NCBI GenBank assembly: GCA_025352085.1
Contig: JANXUA010000064.1
Location: forward strand, 1 to 39,735
From: Caulobacteraceae bacterium
Lineage (GTDB): Bacteria > Pseudomonadota > Alphaproteobacteria > Caulobacterales > Caulobacteraceae
Direction: 5' to 3'
DNA length: 39,735 bases
In this document: one piece after another, positions 8,643 through 16,013 of the stretch
Layout of the letters: every line of letters starts with the position of its first letter
How positions within the stretch are numbered: position 1 is the first letter of the stretch
Position numbers and translations under genes: made by a program
Notes under the pieces: generated by a model
What the model saw: only the letters and a program-made list of their open reading frames with translations
What the model was told of the DNA's origin: nothing
The model's database searches: none

Positions 8643-8878
8643 CGCGGGCGAGACGCCCATAGGCGCTAGGATAAGCAAAAGACGCCCCCTCCGTTTCGCG
8701 CGAGAGGGCGCGACCCACCTCCCCCGTGAAGAGGCACGGGGGAGGAGCGACGGGACCAGCTCCTCCCCTGTGCCGTAGTGCACGGGGGAGGTGGCGCGGC
8801 GCGTTTTCTTGCGCCGTGACGGAGGGGGCGAACCGCGATTGCCGGCTTATCCTAGCGCCTACGGGCGAGACGCCCGCG
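8643..8878. mobile_element. MITE-like palindromic element (family C)
   Basis: A 236-base non-coding element fills the space between the convergent TonB-receptor and membrane-protein genes. Its ends, 8643-8676 and 8845-8878, are inverted repeats of about 34 bases; the inner 17 bases (TAGGCGCTAGGATAAGC) are perfect, and the outer part differs only in a central triplet and one further base. Inside lie more inverted pairs (GCCCCCTCCGT near 8683, ACGGAGGGGGC near 8819) and a CACCTCCCCCGTG/CACGGGGGAGGTG pair. There is no open reading frame of note and no clear target duplication. A related fragment of about 25 bases appears near 13916-13941. The structure suggests a non-autonomous mobile element or a long bidirectional terminator. 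Confidence 0.6.
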
Positions 8879-8911
8879 GTCCGGCGAATCATTGTCGAGG
8901 ACGGGTGGCGC

Positions 8912-9604
8912 TCAAACGATCGCGAACACCTTGGCGATCATCGGCGCGTCGGCGATCACGTGCGGGGCGACGGCGTGATAGCCCAGGGCATGCACCCAGG
9001 CGTTGCCGGTGCGCAGGGTGACGAAGCTCTTGAACATCCCCGGCCCCATGTAAGTCAGGAAGACGAAGATCAGCGACAGGGCCGTATCGCGTGGGCTTGC
9101 GAACACCGACCAGCCCTCCACCAGATGCATCAGCGCATAGGTCAGCCCGCCCAGCAGCACCGTGGCGGTCATCGAGCCGGTGAGCTTCAGATAGCGGGGC
9201 AGCAGGATCGCGTAAATCAGCACCATGGTCGGCAAAACGGTGCCCAGAAAAAACACCAGGAAGGAGAGCGGCGCGGTCAGCGCGAGCTGATGCGACGTCA
9301 GCTTGAAGATGCCGGGAAAGGCGGCGAGCTCGAGGGCGCTCTCCAGCGCGGCGATGACCAGGATCAGAATGAGGTCGGCCCGAGGCGCGATCGAGGTCAG
9401 GTTCAGTTGCTCGGGCGCATAGCGTCGCCGAAACCAGAGATAGGGAATGACCGCATAGACCGCAAAATTATAACCCATCCAGGTCCACACTTCGGCGGGC
9501 GAGGCCAGCTTCGAACAGCCGACCAGGGTTCCGGCAATGTGGAAGCTGAACGGCCGGAAGCCAAGCGCGGGGCCGAGCAGCCAGCCGCCGACCTGACCCA
9601 GCAT
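8912..9604 (-). CDS. Multi-pass membrane protein, weakly CPBP-like
   Basis: A 230-residue protein with about six hydrophobic segments (for example PLSFLVFFLGTVLPTMVLIYAILL and TALSLIFVFLTYMGPG). The phrase ALESALELAAFPG, a later LMHLVEGW and the C-terminal VHALGYHAVAPHV lie in the order of the glutamate and histidine motifs of CPBP (CAAX-type) intramembrane proteases, but the match is loose and the catalytic assignment is uncertain. Its ATG comes one codon after a TAG that ends the preceding ORF in the same frame, so the two may be parts of one original gene. The pair is divergent from a TetR gene that probably represses it. Confidence 0.65.
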   Translation of the reverse strand: MLGQVGGWLLGPALGFRPFSFHIAGTLVGCSKLASPAEVWTWMGYNFAVYAVIPYLWFRRRYAPEQLNLTSIAPRADLILILVIAALESALELAAFPGIFKLTSHQLALTAPLSFLVFFLGTVLPTMVLIYAILLPRYLKLTGSMTATVLLGGLTYALMHLVEGWSVFASPRDTALSLIFVFLTYMGPGMFKSFVTLRTGNAWVHALGYHAVAPHVIADAPMIAKVFAIV

Positions 9605-9607
9605 GGC

Positions 9608-9925
9608 CTAGGCCAGCAGCCCTGCGGCCTCGCGCGCCGCGACCGCCCGGGCCGGCGCCCGCGCGGCCATGTCCGGGACGACGCGGCGGCGGGTCATCCA
9701 GAAAACCACGCCCATCAGGCCGAATATCTCGACCATGCCGAGCGTGGGCGCGGCCATCTGCGCGGCGAACGGCAACCTTGCCAAGGCCGGGCGGTCGAAC
9801 GGCAGATACCCACCCGCCAGGCCGAGCGCGGCGAGATTGGCCACGACCCAGACCGCCAGCGCCAGCAGCGCCAGTCGATGGCGCCCCGCCGCCCGCGTGA
9901 AGCGCATCCCAAACCCCGTTGTCAT
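9608..9925 (-). CDS. Small membrane protein, possibly the N-terminal part of the following gene
   Basis: A 105-residue protein from the ATG at 9925, preceded by GGAG; an earlier in-frame TTG at 9940 exists. Two hydrophobic segments are visible (LALLALAVWVVANLAALGL and MVEIFGLMGVVFWMT). It ends at TAG (9610-9608), after which one codon and the next ATG follow in the same frame. Either this is a translationally coupled pair or a nonsense mutation has split one protein of about 340 residues. The promoter overlaps a strong palindrome at 9942-9957. I do not recognise the family. Confidence 0.6.
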   Translation of the reverse strand: MTTGFGMRFTRAAGRHRLALLALAVWVVANLAALGLAGGYLPFDRPALARLPFAAQMAAPTLGMVEIFGLMGVVFWMTRRRVVPDMAARAPARAVAAREAAGLLA

Positions 9926-9941
9926 AACGCGATGCTCCAAC

Positions 9942-9957
9942 GTCTCTCAGGAGAGAC
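9942..9957. promoter_or_regulatory. Probable TetR operator
   Basis: GTCTCTC-AG-GAGAGAC is a perfect palindrome with seven-base arms in the 67-base spacer between the divergent membrane-protein start (9925) and TetR start (9993). A second, weaker pair GTCTC ... GAGA with the same half-site lies at about 9972-9987. Two related sites in a divergent spacer are typical of TetR autoregulation. Confidence 0.65.
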
Positions 9958-9992
9958 TTGCACGAACCAATGTCTCCGTCCAGAGATATAAT

Positions 9993-10610
9993 ATGACGAA
10001 GGTCCCCTCTCCGCCCAAACGAGATCGTTCCCGCACCAAGGAGCGGTTATGCGAAGCGGTGGGCGCCGTGCTCGTCGCGGGCGGCTTCGGCGCCTTAACC
10101 CCCAGCGCCATCGCCCGCGCGGCCGGCGTCGACAAGATGCTGATCTATCGCTATTTCGGCGGCATGGAGGGCCTGGTCGAGGCGGTCGCCAACGGCCCGG
10201 CCTTCTTTCCCACCTTCGAGGAGGTGTGCGACGGCGACCCGGGCGCTTTGCGCGCACGGCCCGTCGGCGAGCGCGCCGCCATCGTGCTCGACAACTACGC
10301 CCGCCTGCTGATGGCCCGGCCCGTGATCCTCGAACTGATGGTCTGGGAACTGGTCGAGCGCAACGCCCTCACCGCCATTACCGAAACCGCGCGCGAAACC
10401 ATGGGTCTGCGCCTGATCGGCGAAATATTTGGCGACACGGCGGCGCCCGACCAAATCGGCGCCGTCAGCGCCCTCCTGGCGGCCGGCGTCACCTATCTGG
10501 CCCTGCGCCGGCGCAAGATCCGCTGGTTCAACGGCGTCGACCTACGCTCCGACGAGGGCTGGGCCCAGATCCGCGACGCGGTGGTGGCGTTGACCGCCGG
10601 GCTAAAGTGA
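9993..10610 (+). CDS. TetR-family transcriptional regulator
   Basis: A 205-residue protein starting at the ATG at 9993. The N-terminal helix-turn-helix is clear: RSRTKERLCEAVGAVLVAGGFGAL, SAIARAAGVDKMLIYRYFGG, with the YRYF recognition helix. The C-terminal region is an all-helical ligand pocket without a known specificity signature. It is divergent from the two membrane ORFs, and the shared spacer carries a seven-base-arm palindrome, so autorepression together with repression of the membrane genes is likely. ORFs that begin far upstream (9669) in this frame are read-through of the antisense strand of the membrane gene and are not used. Confidence 0.92.
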   Translation: MTKVPSPPKRDRSRTKERLCEAVGAVLVAGGFGALTPSAIARAAGVDKMLIYRYFGGMEGLVEAVANGPAFFPTFEEVCDGDPGALRARPVGERAAIVLDNYARLLMARPVILELMVWELVERNALTAITETARETMGLRLIGEIFGDTAAPDQIGAVSALLAAGVTYLALRRRKIRWFNGVDLRSDEGWAQIRDAVVALTAGLK

Positions 10611-10670
10611 CGACGCCCACCGGGCGCGGCGCACAAACCAAACGCCCAACGCCCAACCCCCAACCCCCAC

Positions 10671-10795
10671 CATCATCCCCGGCCGTCAGTGCCGGTGATC
10701 CATTGGGCAAGATCGCTGATTGGCCGCGCGGCCGCACGGCCACGCCCACCCGCTCGCCCAATGGATGGCCGGGACTTAACGCCCGGCCATGACGG
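10671..10795. repeat. Cloverleaf-like palindromic repeat, family B copy 1
   Basis: Lies between the convergent TetR and SDR genes. It has a degenerate outer stem (CATCAT / ATGACG), a left hairpin (CCGG ... CCGG), a central arm CCATTGGGC ... GCCCAATGG capped by a GGCCGCGCGGCC-rich hairpin, and a right hairpin GGCCGGG-acttaacg-CCCGGCC. It shares this plan with copies at 13968-14092 and 29791-29914. The left arm is the most eroded of the three copies. Confidence 0.8.
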
Positions 10796-10814
10796 AGCGG
10801 GTAAATGACGCCCC

Positions 10815-11777
10815 TCAGAACCGTTCGCCGACCATTTCCTCGCTCTTGGCCCACAGCGCCTTGGCGCGGTCGGGGTCGAGGGCGTAGGCGCGGACGCCGC
10901 CGCGGAGGGTCTCGTCTTCGACCCGTTCGGCCACGTGACAATCCTCGCAATAGAGGCCGCCGACCTCTTCGGCCGGGGCCACGACGCCGCTCCACACCGA
11001 GGTCGCCGCGCCCTGCGGGATGGTCTTGAAGGTGAAGGCCGGCGCATTGGCCGCGGCGTTGGCGGTGTTGATGTTGTCCATCAGCTGCTGCATCACCTCC
11101 GGCGTCATGTGCCGGCCAAGCTCGGTCTGGATGCCGCCCGGATGCACAGCCGTGGCCCGAACGCCGCGCGCCTTGTGCCGCCGATCGAACTCGACCGCGA
11201 ACAGGATGTTGGCGGTCTTCGAGCGGCCATAGGCGACAAATTCGCCATAGGGCGTGTGCTCGAAATTCGGATCTTCGAGGTCGACGTCCGCAAAGCGGTG
11301 CCCGGCCGAGGCCAGATTGACCAGGCGCGCGCCGCTCTTCATCAGCGCGGCGATGCGGTTCACCAACACGAAATGGCCCAGATGATTGGTGCCGAACTGG
11401 GTCTCGAAGCCATCGGCGGTCTGGCCCTTCGGGCAGGCCATGACGCCGGCGTTGGCGATGACCAGGTCGAACGGCCGGCCATCGGCTTTGAGCGTATCGG
11501 CGCAGGCGCGCACGCTGGCCAGGTTCGCCAGATCGAGCACGACCAGCTCCAGTCCGCCGCCGTTGGCCGCCTGAGCGCGGACCTCTTCCGTGGCGGCGTG
11601 GGCCTTGGCCAGATCACGCGCCGCGCCGACCACCTGCGCGCCGTGCGCCGCCAGCGCCCGCGCGGTCTCGACGCCCAGACCCGCCGAAACGCCGGTCACC
11701 AATATTCGCTTGCCGCTGAGGTCCACGCCCGCGAGCACCTCGTCGGTGGTGGATGTGGCGCCAAATGGTCCGGCCAT
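10815..11777 (-). CDS. Short-chain dehydrogenase/reductase (retinol-dehydrogenase-like)
   Basis: A 320-residue NAD(P)-dependent oxidoreductase. The cofactor motif is TGVSAGLG (residues 28-35), followed by LDLANLASV, NAGV (109-112), the catalytic Ser157 in NLASAGH, and Tyr183/Lys187 in YGRSK. The segment NHLGHFVLVN and length above 300 place it in the retinol dehydrogenase/WWOX-like subgroup rather than the classical 250-residue SDRs. The C-terminal extension contains YCEDCHVAE, common in that subgroup. The ATG at 11777 has GGAG nine bases upstream. It stands alone between a family B repeat and a gene-poor stretch, so the substrate cannot be inferred from neighbours. Confidence 0.9.
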   Translation of the reverse strand: MAGPFGATSTTDEVLAGVDLSGKRILVTGVSAGLGVETARALAAHGAQVVGAARDLAKAHAATEEVRAQAANGGGLELVVLDLANLASVRACADTLKADGRPFDLVIANAGVMACPKGQTADGFETQFGTNHLGHFVLVNRIAALMKSGARLVNLASAGHRFADVDLEDPNFEHTPYGEFVAYGRSKTANILFAVEFDRRHKARGVRATAVHPGGIQTELGRHMTPEVMQQLMDNINTANAAANAPAFTFKTIPQGAATSVWSGVVAPAEEVGGLYCEDCHVAERVEDETLRGGVRAYALDPDRAKALWAKSEEMVGERF

Positions 11778-12112
11778 GATCGTCTCCTGATGTTGGGTTT
11801 GAGTTCGAACCGTGAGCGTCCGGACGGCCTCTCGTCAAGACCGAGCGGCGAGGCCGGGGACGCGCCGGCGACATCCGCGAGGGCGTCGACCCGCCGACCT
11901 CCTGCGCGCCCGGGTCGGCTTCACCTACGGCGCCGCCGACCCGAGCTGGGAAGCGAGTACGAGACGGTTCATTGATATTTTGATGGATGGATTACCAGAT
12001 CAGCAGGAGATTCAAAGGAGATCAAAGGGACAGGAACTCCCGTCCCGCGCCCCGCTAAGGATACGAGATCCGGACGTCTTCAAAAGCTATCGACACACGC
12101 CGTTCCACCGCG
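11778..12112. other. Gene-poor spacer with AT-richer part
   Basis: No supported gene. The first half is high-GC without a convincing reading frame. The part from about 11955 to 12110 is clearly richer in A and T than its surroundings and precedes the terminase-like gene, consistent with foreign or remnant DNA. Short ORFs here lack homology that I recognise. Confidence 0.5.
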
Positions 12113-12141
12113 TTGACACTCGGTCGGAGACGTTGCAGAAT
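12113..12141 (+). promoter_or_regulatory. Sigma-70-type promoter for the terminase-like gene
   Basis: A consensus TTGACA (12113-12118) is followed after 17 bases by CAGAAT (12136-12141), which matches four of six -10 bases. The predicted start of transcription is near 12148, about 50 bases before the ATG at 12197. It is an unusually good match for this GC-rich genome. Confidence 0.55.
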
Positions 12142-12196
12142 GCAATTTTTTCCGCCCCCCCTCGTCAACCCCATCATCAGCGGTTCGAAACACTCC

Positions 12197-12562
12197 ATGC
12201 CGATTTTGCAAAACCCTCGCCAGGAAGCCTTCGCCCAGGCGCGCGCCAGGGGCGCCCTGTTGGACGACGCCTATGAGATCGCCGGCTTCGCGCCGGCGCA
12301 GCGCCACGCCAGCCGCCTGGCCCGCCAGCCCGAGGTGGCCGAGCGGATCGGCGAGCTGCTCGAGGCCAGGACCGAGGCGGGGGCCGCGGACGCCCGCACG
12401 GTGATCGGCGCCCTGCTGCGCCTGGCCGACGCCGGTCCGGCCGTCGCCAACCCCGCCGCCATTCACGAGACGCGGCTGGTGCTGCTGGACGCCTGCCGCC
12501 TGATGGGCGAGATCGAAAAGGCGCGCGAGCACGATCGCCGGCGGGTCCTCAGCGGCGAATGA
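12197..12562 (+). CDS. Small protein resembling phage terminase small subunit
   Basis: A 121-residue helical protein from the ATG at 12197. Its N-terminus, NPRQEAFAQARARGALLDDAYEIAGF, followed by RLARQPEVAERIGELLEAR, has the arrangement of small terminase subunits (RQE.F ... A...AGY ... R....V..RI.EL), whose N-terminal helix-turn-helix binds phage DNA for packaging. The rest is alanine-rich and helical. No large terminase, portal or capsid gene is nearby, so this is a lone gene, perhaps domesticated or the remains of a prophage. A plain helix-turn-helix protein of another kind is possible. The gene itself looks real because a strong promoter precedes it. Confidence 0.6.
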   Translation: MPILQNPRQEAFAQARARGALLDDAYEIAGFAPAQRHASRLARQPEVAERIGELLEARTEAGAADARTVIGALLRLADAGPAVANPAAIHETRLVLLDACRLMGEIEKAREHDRRRVLSGE

Positions 12563-12580
12563 CCCGCCCGCGAACCGCCA

Positions 12581-12610
12581 AATACCGCCCAAAACCGCCC
12601 AAAACCGCCC
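12581..12610 (+). repeat. Three tandem copies of a 10-base unit
   Basis: AATACCGCCC followed by two exact copies of AAAACCGCCC, directly after the terminase-like gene; a more degenerate unit precedes at 12571. Adjacent to the left arm of the family D inverted repeat. Confidence 0.75.
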
Positions 12611-12844
12611 TCTCTTCCCCCTCCGGGGGAAGTACCGCCCCCCGGGTCCGACCGGAGGTCGGCCCGAGGACAGGCTCCCGCGGGGATGGGGGGTTGCAGC
12701 GCGGGGTGGGGCCGGAGGAGTCAGGGCGCCCAATCTGGCGGCGCCGCGCGCGACCACTTCCCCCTCCACCGCGGAGCCTGTCCTCGGGCCGGCCTCCGGC
12801 CGGACCCGGGGGCGGTCCCCCTCCCCCAAAGAGGGGGAGGAGAG
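12610..12844. repeat. Long inverted repeat pair (family D)
   Basis: Arms at 12610-12678 and 12773-12844 are inverted copies of each other with scattered mismatches and a small length difference. The conserved core includes CCGAGGACAGGCTCC and its complement, plus GACCGGAGGTC-like sub-palindromes. They enclose about 95 bases without a gene. This fills the space between the terminase-like gene and the convergent secreted-protein gene. It may be a non-autonomous mobile element or a terminator; similar CCTCCCCC-rich inverted segments occur inside family C. Confidence 0.65.
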
Positions 12845-12877
12845 TTCGCCGCTGCGCCGGCGGGTATGACCGGTCGC

Positions 12878-13720
12878 CTACGGAAACGCCGCCGCCACGG
12901 TCAGCCGCGCCGAGGGATCGGGCGAAGGGATGAGGTGTTCGCTCACGCTCCACAGGCCGCGGGCGGGGTCGCTCAATTGCTTGAACGTCGTGGCGGCCTG
13001 TTCGGACGGCAGTTGCAGGGTGGCGGTGATCAGGCCGCTGGTATAGCGGCACGCGGCCTCGGATTCCTGTGGCGACATCGGCCCGGCCGGATTGATCGGA
13101 CGCAGATAGACGCGCAGGGCCGCGGGCACATTGTGGAGGGCTACGTCGCGGATCGCCTGCAGGACGATCGGGTTGGGCGCGCCGGCGGCGGGTTTGGCCG
13201 GAACGGTCGCGGCCTGCTTGAGCGAGGCCTGCATCAGGCCCGCGCGCCAGCCGGGTTGTTTGGCGAGCAGGGTCGCCAGGGTCGCGCGCGCCTCGGCGTT
13301 CAGGCGGCCGTCGGCGCGCATGAACTGGGCGCATTGGCCGGGCGCCTGCGCGATCACCTCGCGCAGCATGTCGCGTGAATTGGCCATGTAGTCGATGGTG
13401 TTGTCGGTGTTGTAATAGGGCGACATCCGACCCAGCAGGGCGTGCGACATACCCTCGATGGAGCCGGCGATTTCGGCGGCGCTCTGGTGGGCGCGCGCGC
13501 CGTCGTCGACCACGGCGGCGATCTGGCGGTATTCCTGCGGGTAATAGGCCTTGATGACCGGCAACGGTTGTGTCGCCATCACGGCGCGGTCGGCGGCTGG
13601 CTGGGACGGCGCTGCGTGCGCCGTCCCCCGCGCCAGGGCATGCGTGGAATGCCGAGGCTGCGCCGCCAGGGCCCCCCCTGAAACCGCCAAGACCAGAAAT
13701 GTCGCGATCGCGGTGCGCAT
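12878..13720 (-). CDS. Secreted protein of unknown function
   Basis: A 280-residue protein beginning at ATG 13720 with a clear signal peptide (MRTAIATFLVLAVSGGALAA). The mature part is helical and alanine-rich, with an early KAYYPQEYRQIAAVVDDGAR segment and a single pair of well-separated cysteines (in PGQCAQF and EAACRYT). No transmembrane segment follows the signal, so it is probably periplasmic. I do not recognise a domain. Neighbours give no hint: it converges on the family D repeat and is preceded by a family B repeat. Confidence 0.75.
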   Translation of the reverse strand: MRTAIATFLVLAVSGGALAAQPRHSTHALARGTAHAAPSQPAADRAVMATQPLPVIKAYYPQEYRQIAAVVDDGARAHQSAAEIAGSIEGMSHALLGRMSPYYNTDNTIDYMANSRDMLREVIAQAPGQCAQFMRADGRLNAEARATLATLLAKQPGWRAGLMQASLKQAATVPAKPAAGAPNPIVLQAIRDVALHNVPAALRVYLRPINPAGPMSPQESEAACRYTSGLITATLQLPSEQAATTFKQLSDPARGLWSVSEHLIPSPDPSARLTVAAAFP

Positions 13721-13967
13721 TTGCCGTCTCCGACTGAGGCTTCGACGAGACCGCCCCCGTGGCGGCGCCGACGCCTCAATTTCGCCCCCAAGGTGAACGG
13801 ATCACGCGCGGGAGCAATGCGACCAAATGTCCACCGGGCCCCTACGGGGCGGCGTTAAACATTGTTTTACCTTTAAGGCGGCGGCGCGGTGCGCGGATTC
13901 GTCGCGGTTTACCGGACGCCCCCTCCGTCACGCGCAAGAAACAAACCTTCGCCGATCCCTCCGTCCA

Positions 13968-14092
13968 CCGTCATCCCCGGGCGTAAGTCCCGGGGATCCA
14001 TTGGGCGAGATATCGCCATGGCCGTGCGCGCGCACGGCCACACAAACTCGCTCGCGCAATGGATGGCCGGGACTTACGCCCGGCCATGACGG
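13968..14092. repeat. Cloverleaf-like palindromic repeat, family B copy 2
   Basis: The best-preserved copy. Outer stem CCGTCAT / ATGACGG is perfect. The left hairpin is CCCCGGG-cgtaagt-CCCGGGG, the central arm CCATTGGGCGAG ... CTCGCGCAATGG ends in GGCCGTGC-gcgc-GCACGGCC, and the right hairpin is GGCCGGG-acttacg-CCCGGCC. Together they close a four-way junction. It lies 27 bases after the stop of the DUF4259-like gene on the minus strand. The rest of the 13721-14119 spacer holds a short family C-like fragment near 13916-13941 and nothing else recognisable. Confidence 0.85.
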
Positions 14093-14119
14093 AGAGTTGG
14101 GGATGATTGAGTATGGCGC

Positions 14120-15010
14120 CTAATCCGCCATGATGTCCCCGAGGGCGTGCACGGTGGGGATGACGCGGTTCGGTTGATAGTTGGGTTTGGGTGCGTCTTC
14201 GACCTCGAGGAAGAGCCGGTTGGCGATGGAGAGGTCGCCGACGGCGTCGGAGACGCCGGACGGACGACCCGGGAAGAGAGTGTGAAACTTCGCCGCGTCG
14301 ATGGCCAGGTTTCCGACCGCCTCGAACGCCATGCGCTGGATGTGCAGGCGGCGGACCGTGCCGGCGCGTTTCAACACCCAGTTTTGGCGGGTGATCAGGG
14401 CGGCGAAATCCGGTTTGGCGGTCGTCGCCCACGAGACCAGCGGCCGATACCAGGCGAAGAAGTCGAAGGCCCGGCCGCGTTCGGCGACGATGAACGCGCC
14501 CCAGCCGTCGTGGCGCCAGTCGGGGATGGCTTCCCTGGATTTGAAATATGGATTGATCACGTCGCCCCTCGATGTCGGAAACACGATCAAGTCGCCGACC
14601 TCGAGCAGAAAGGGTTGCGGCGCTTTCAGCACGGTTCGAGGCTTGGCGCTGGTCGGCGCGATCAGCCGCTCGCGCAGCTCCGCCAGAACCCGGCCACGCA
14701 CACTCAGGCCCGCCGGCGCCATGCCGAGGCTCGCCATCATCGCGAGGTCGGCGCCGCTATCGATCAGAGAAAGGGTCGTGTCGCGAACGCGCGGAGAGAT
14801 GATGCCGCGCTTGGCGAACTGATCAGCGAGAACCAGCCAGAAGGTCGGATGATCGGGATCGGCGGACTCGCGCGCCGCGCCGGGTTCGTAGTCGCAGAGA
14901 ATATCGACCAATCGGTCGGGTTCGAACGGCAGGCGCGCCACCGCGCTGATCACCCCGCGCAGATCGGCGGCGAAATCCCCCGCATACAGCCCCGTGCCCC
15001 ACGTCCCCAC
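14120..15010 (-). CDS. DUF4259-like protein of unknown function
   Basis: A 296-residue protein starting at GTG 15010, with GAGGTGA six bases upstream. The opening MGTWGTGLYAGDFAADL is the hallmark of DUF4259-type proteins, where it is followed by a short acidic helical domain; here that domain spans roughly the first 90 residues. The remaining 200 residues (PFLLEVGDLIVFPTSRGDVINPYF onward) look beta-rich and end with NRVIPTVHALGDIMAD. No signal peptide or catalytic motif is seen. Its start abuts the truncated sigma-factor gene on the other strand, suggesting that the region was rearranged. Confidence 0.75.
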   Translation of the reverse strand: MGTWGTGLYAGDFAADLRGVISAVARLPFEPDRLVDILCDYEPGAARESADPDHPTFWLVLADQFAKRGIISPRVRDTTLSLIDSGADLAMMASLGMAPAGLSVRGRVLAELRERLIAPTSAKPRTVLKAPQPFLLEVGDLIVFPTSRGDVINPYFKSREAIPDWRHDGWGAFIVAERGRAFDFFAWYRPLVSWATTAKPDFAALITRQNWVLKRAGTVRRLHIQRMAFEAVGNLAIDAAKFHTLFPGRPSGVSDAVGDLSIANRLFLEVEDAPKPNYQPNRVIPTVHALGDIMAD

Positions 15011-15081
15011 CGTTCACCTCAAGGTTGTCCGAAGGTGAAAGCATAATCCTGCCGCCGCACGCGCGCATCGTCTTTAGCGGC

Positions 15082-15384
15082 GGGGCGCCCGGCGCCTGGC
15101 TGATGGCGGCCGCCAAACGCCGGGCGCTGGATCATCTGCGCCGCCGCCCGATGCTGGACCGCAAACACGGCATGGTCGCGCGGGAGATGGAGGCCCAGCA
15201 GCAGGCCATGCCCGATCTGGATGCCGCCCTGGACGACGACATCGGCGATGAGCTGCTGCGGTTGATCTTCACCGCCTGCCATCCGGTCTTGTCGCGAGAG
15301 GCGCGCGCGGCCCTGGCCCTTAGAATGATCTGCGGCCTGACCACGGGCGAGATCGCCCGGGCGTTTCTCACCCCCGAGGCGACC
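15082..15384 (+). pseudogene. ECF RNA polymerase sigma factor, internal fragment
   Basis: The frame encodes about 100 residues recognisable as an ECF sigma factor of the group with a long C-terminal extension (ECF42/SigJ-like): GAPGAWLMAAAKRRALDHLRRR (end of region 2), then DDIGDELLRLIFTACHPVLSREARAALALRMICGLTTGEIARAFLTPEAT (region 4 start). The first 60 or so residues of region 2 and everything after FLTPEAT, including most of region 4.2, are missing. An upstream in-frame start (15025) adds only unrelated residues. After 15384 the frame runs antisense into the DUF2889 gene. It is therefore a remnant and should not act as a sigma factor. Confidence 0.8.
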
Positions 15385-15955
15385 AGCGGCTCGGGACGCC
15401 GATGTCCGACCCGTTGTCGCGGTTCAGGGCCGAGGACCCCGGCGCGAAGCCGGTGCAGACGCCTTCCATCGCGCCGCGCCGCGGGGCGCCCGATTGCGGG
15501 CCGGCTTTTTCCATCTGCGCGCGCCAGTCGGCGACCAACAGCGACCACACCCAGCCGGCGACCAGGCTGGCGCCGGCATAGTCGTCGAGGATCAGATAGA
15601 GCGGCGTGCCGGCCTCACGATCGGTGGCCATGATTTCGGCAAGCGCCTTGCGGCTCTGACCGCCGCCGCGCAGGCCGACCAATTGCTGGGCGGCGGGGCG
15701 GTTTGGCGACGTCTCGATGGAGAGGATCTCCCGCGCCGGCGAGGCGGTGATGGTGAAACGATCTTCGGCCAGAACCCGCGGATCGCCGCCCTCGATCGGC
15801 GTCCACACATCGCGCGCGTGGCCGCGCATCAGCATGGACCCGGTCATCCCCTCCGGCCACGAGGTATCGATGGTCGAGGTCCGCAGCACCGATCCCGGCC
15901 GCCGCACCGGCGCCGGCCCGGCCGGATTTCGCGCGAGGGGAAAGACCGGTGGCAT
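15368..15955 (-). pseudogene. DUF2889 protein truncated at its C-terminus
   Basis: A 195-residue ORF from ATG 15955. The start (RRPGSVLRTSTIDTSWPEG), the DVWTPIEGGDPRVLAE segment and GTPLYLILDDYAGASLVAGW match the N-terminal half of DUF2889 proteins, which from memory usually run to 250-300 residues with a C-terminal cysteine/histidine-containing domain. Here the sequence becomes unrelated after about residue 188 and ends with SRWSPRG, which is simply the antisense of the sigma-factor remnant. The C-terminal third is therefore lost, probably by the same deletion that removed the sigma factor's 3' end. Function of the family is unknown to me. Confidence 0.7.
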
Positions 15956-16013
15956 GGCTTAAAGACCTTGTGGGTTGGGTTGGTTCGGAAGGGGCGTCTG
16001 GCGGGACACGCCC

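Noticed and set aside
8726-9991. Plus-strand ORF of 421 codons across the membrane-protein genes
   Set aside because: Low-complexity antisense translation that also crosses the family C element; no ribosome site or recognisable domain.
11812-12276. Plus-strand ORF of 154 codons in the spacer after the SDR gene
   Set aside because: Low-complexity start, no homology recognised, and it overlaps the better-supported promoter and terminase-like gene in another frame.
12197-12562. Part of a gene transfer agent or prophage cluster
   Set aside because: No portal, large terminase, capsid or tail gene is present in the surrounding sequence.
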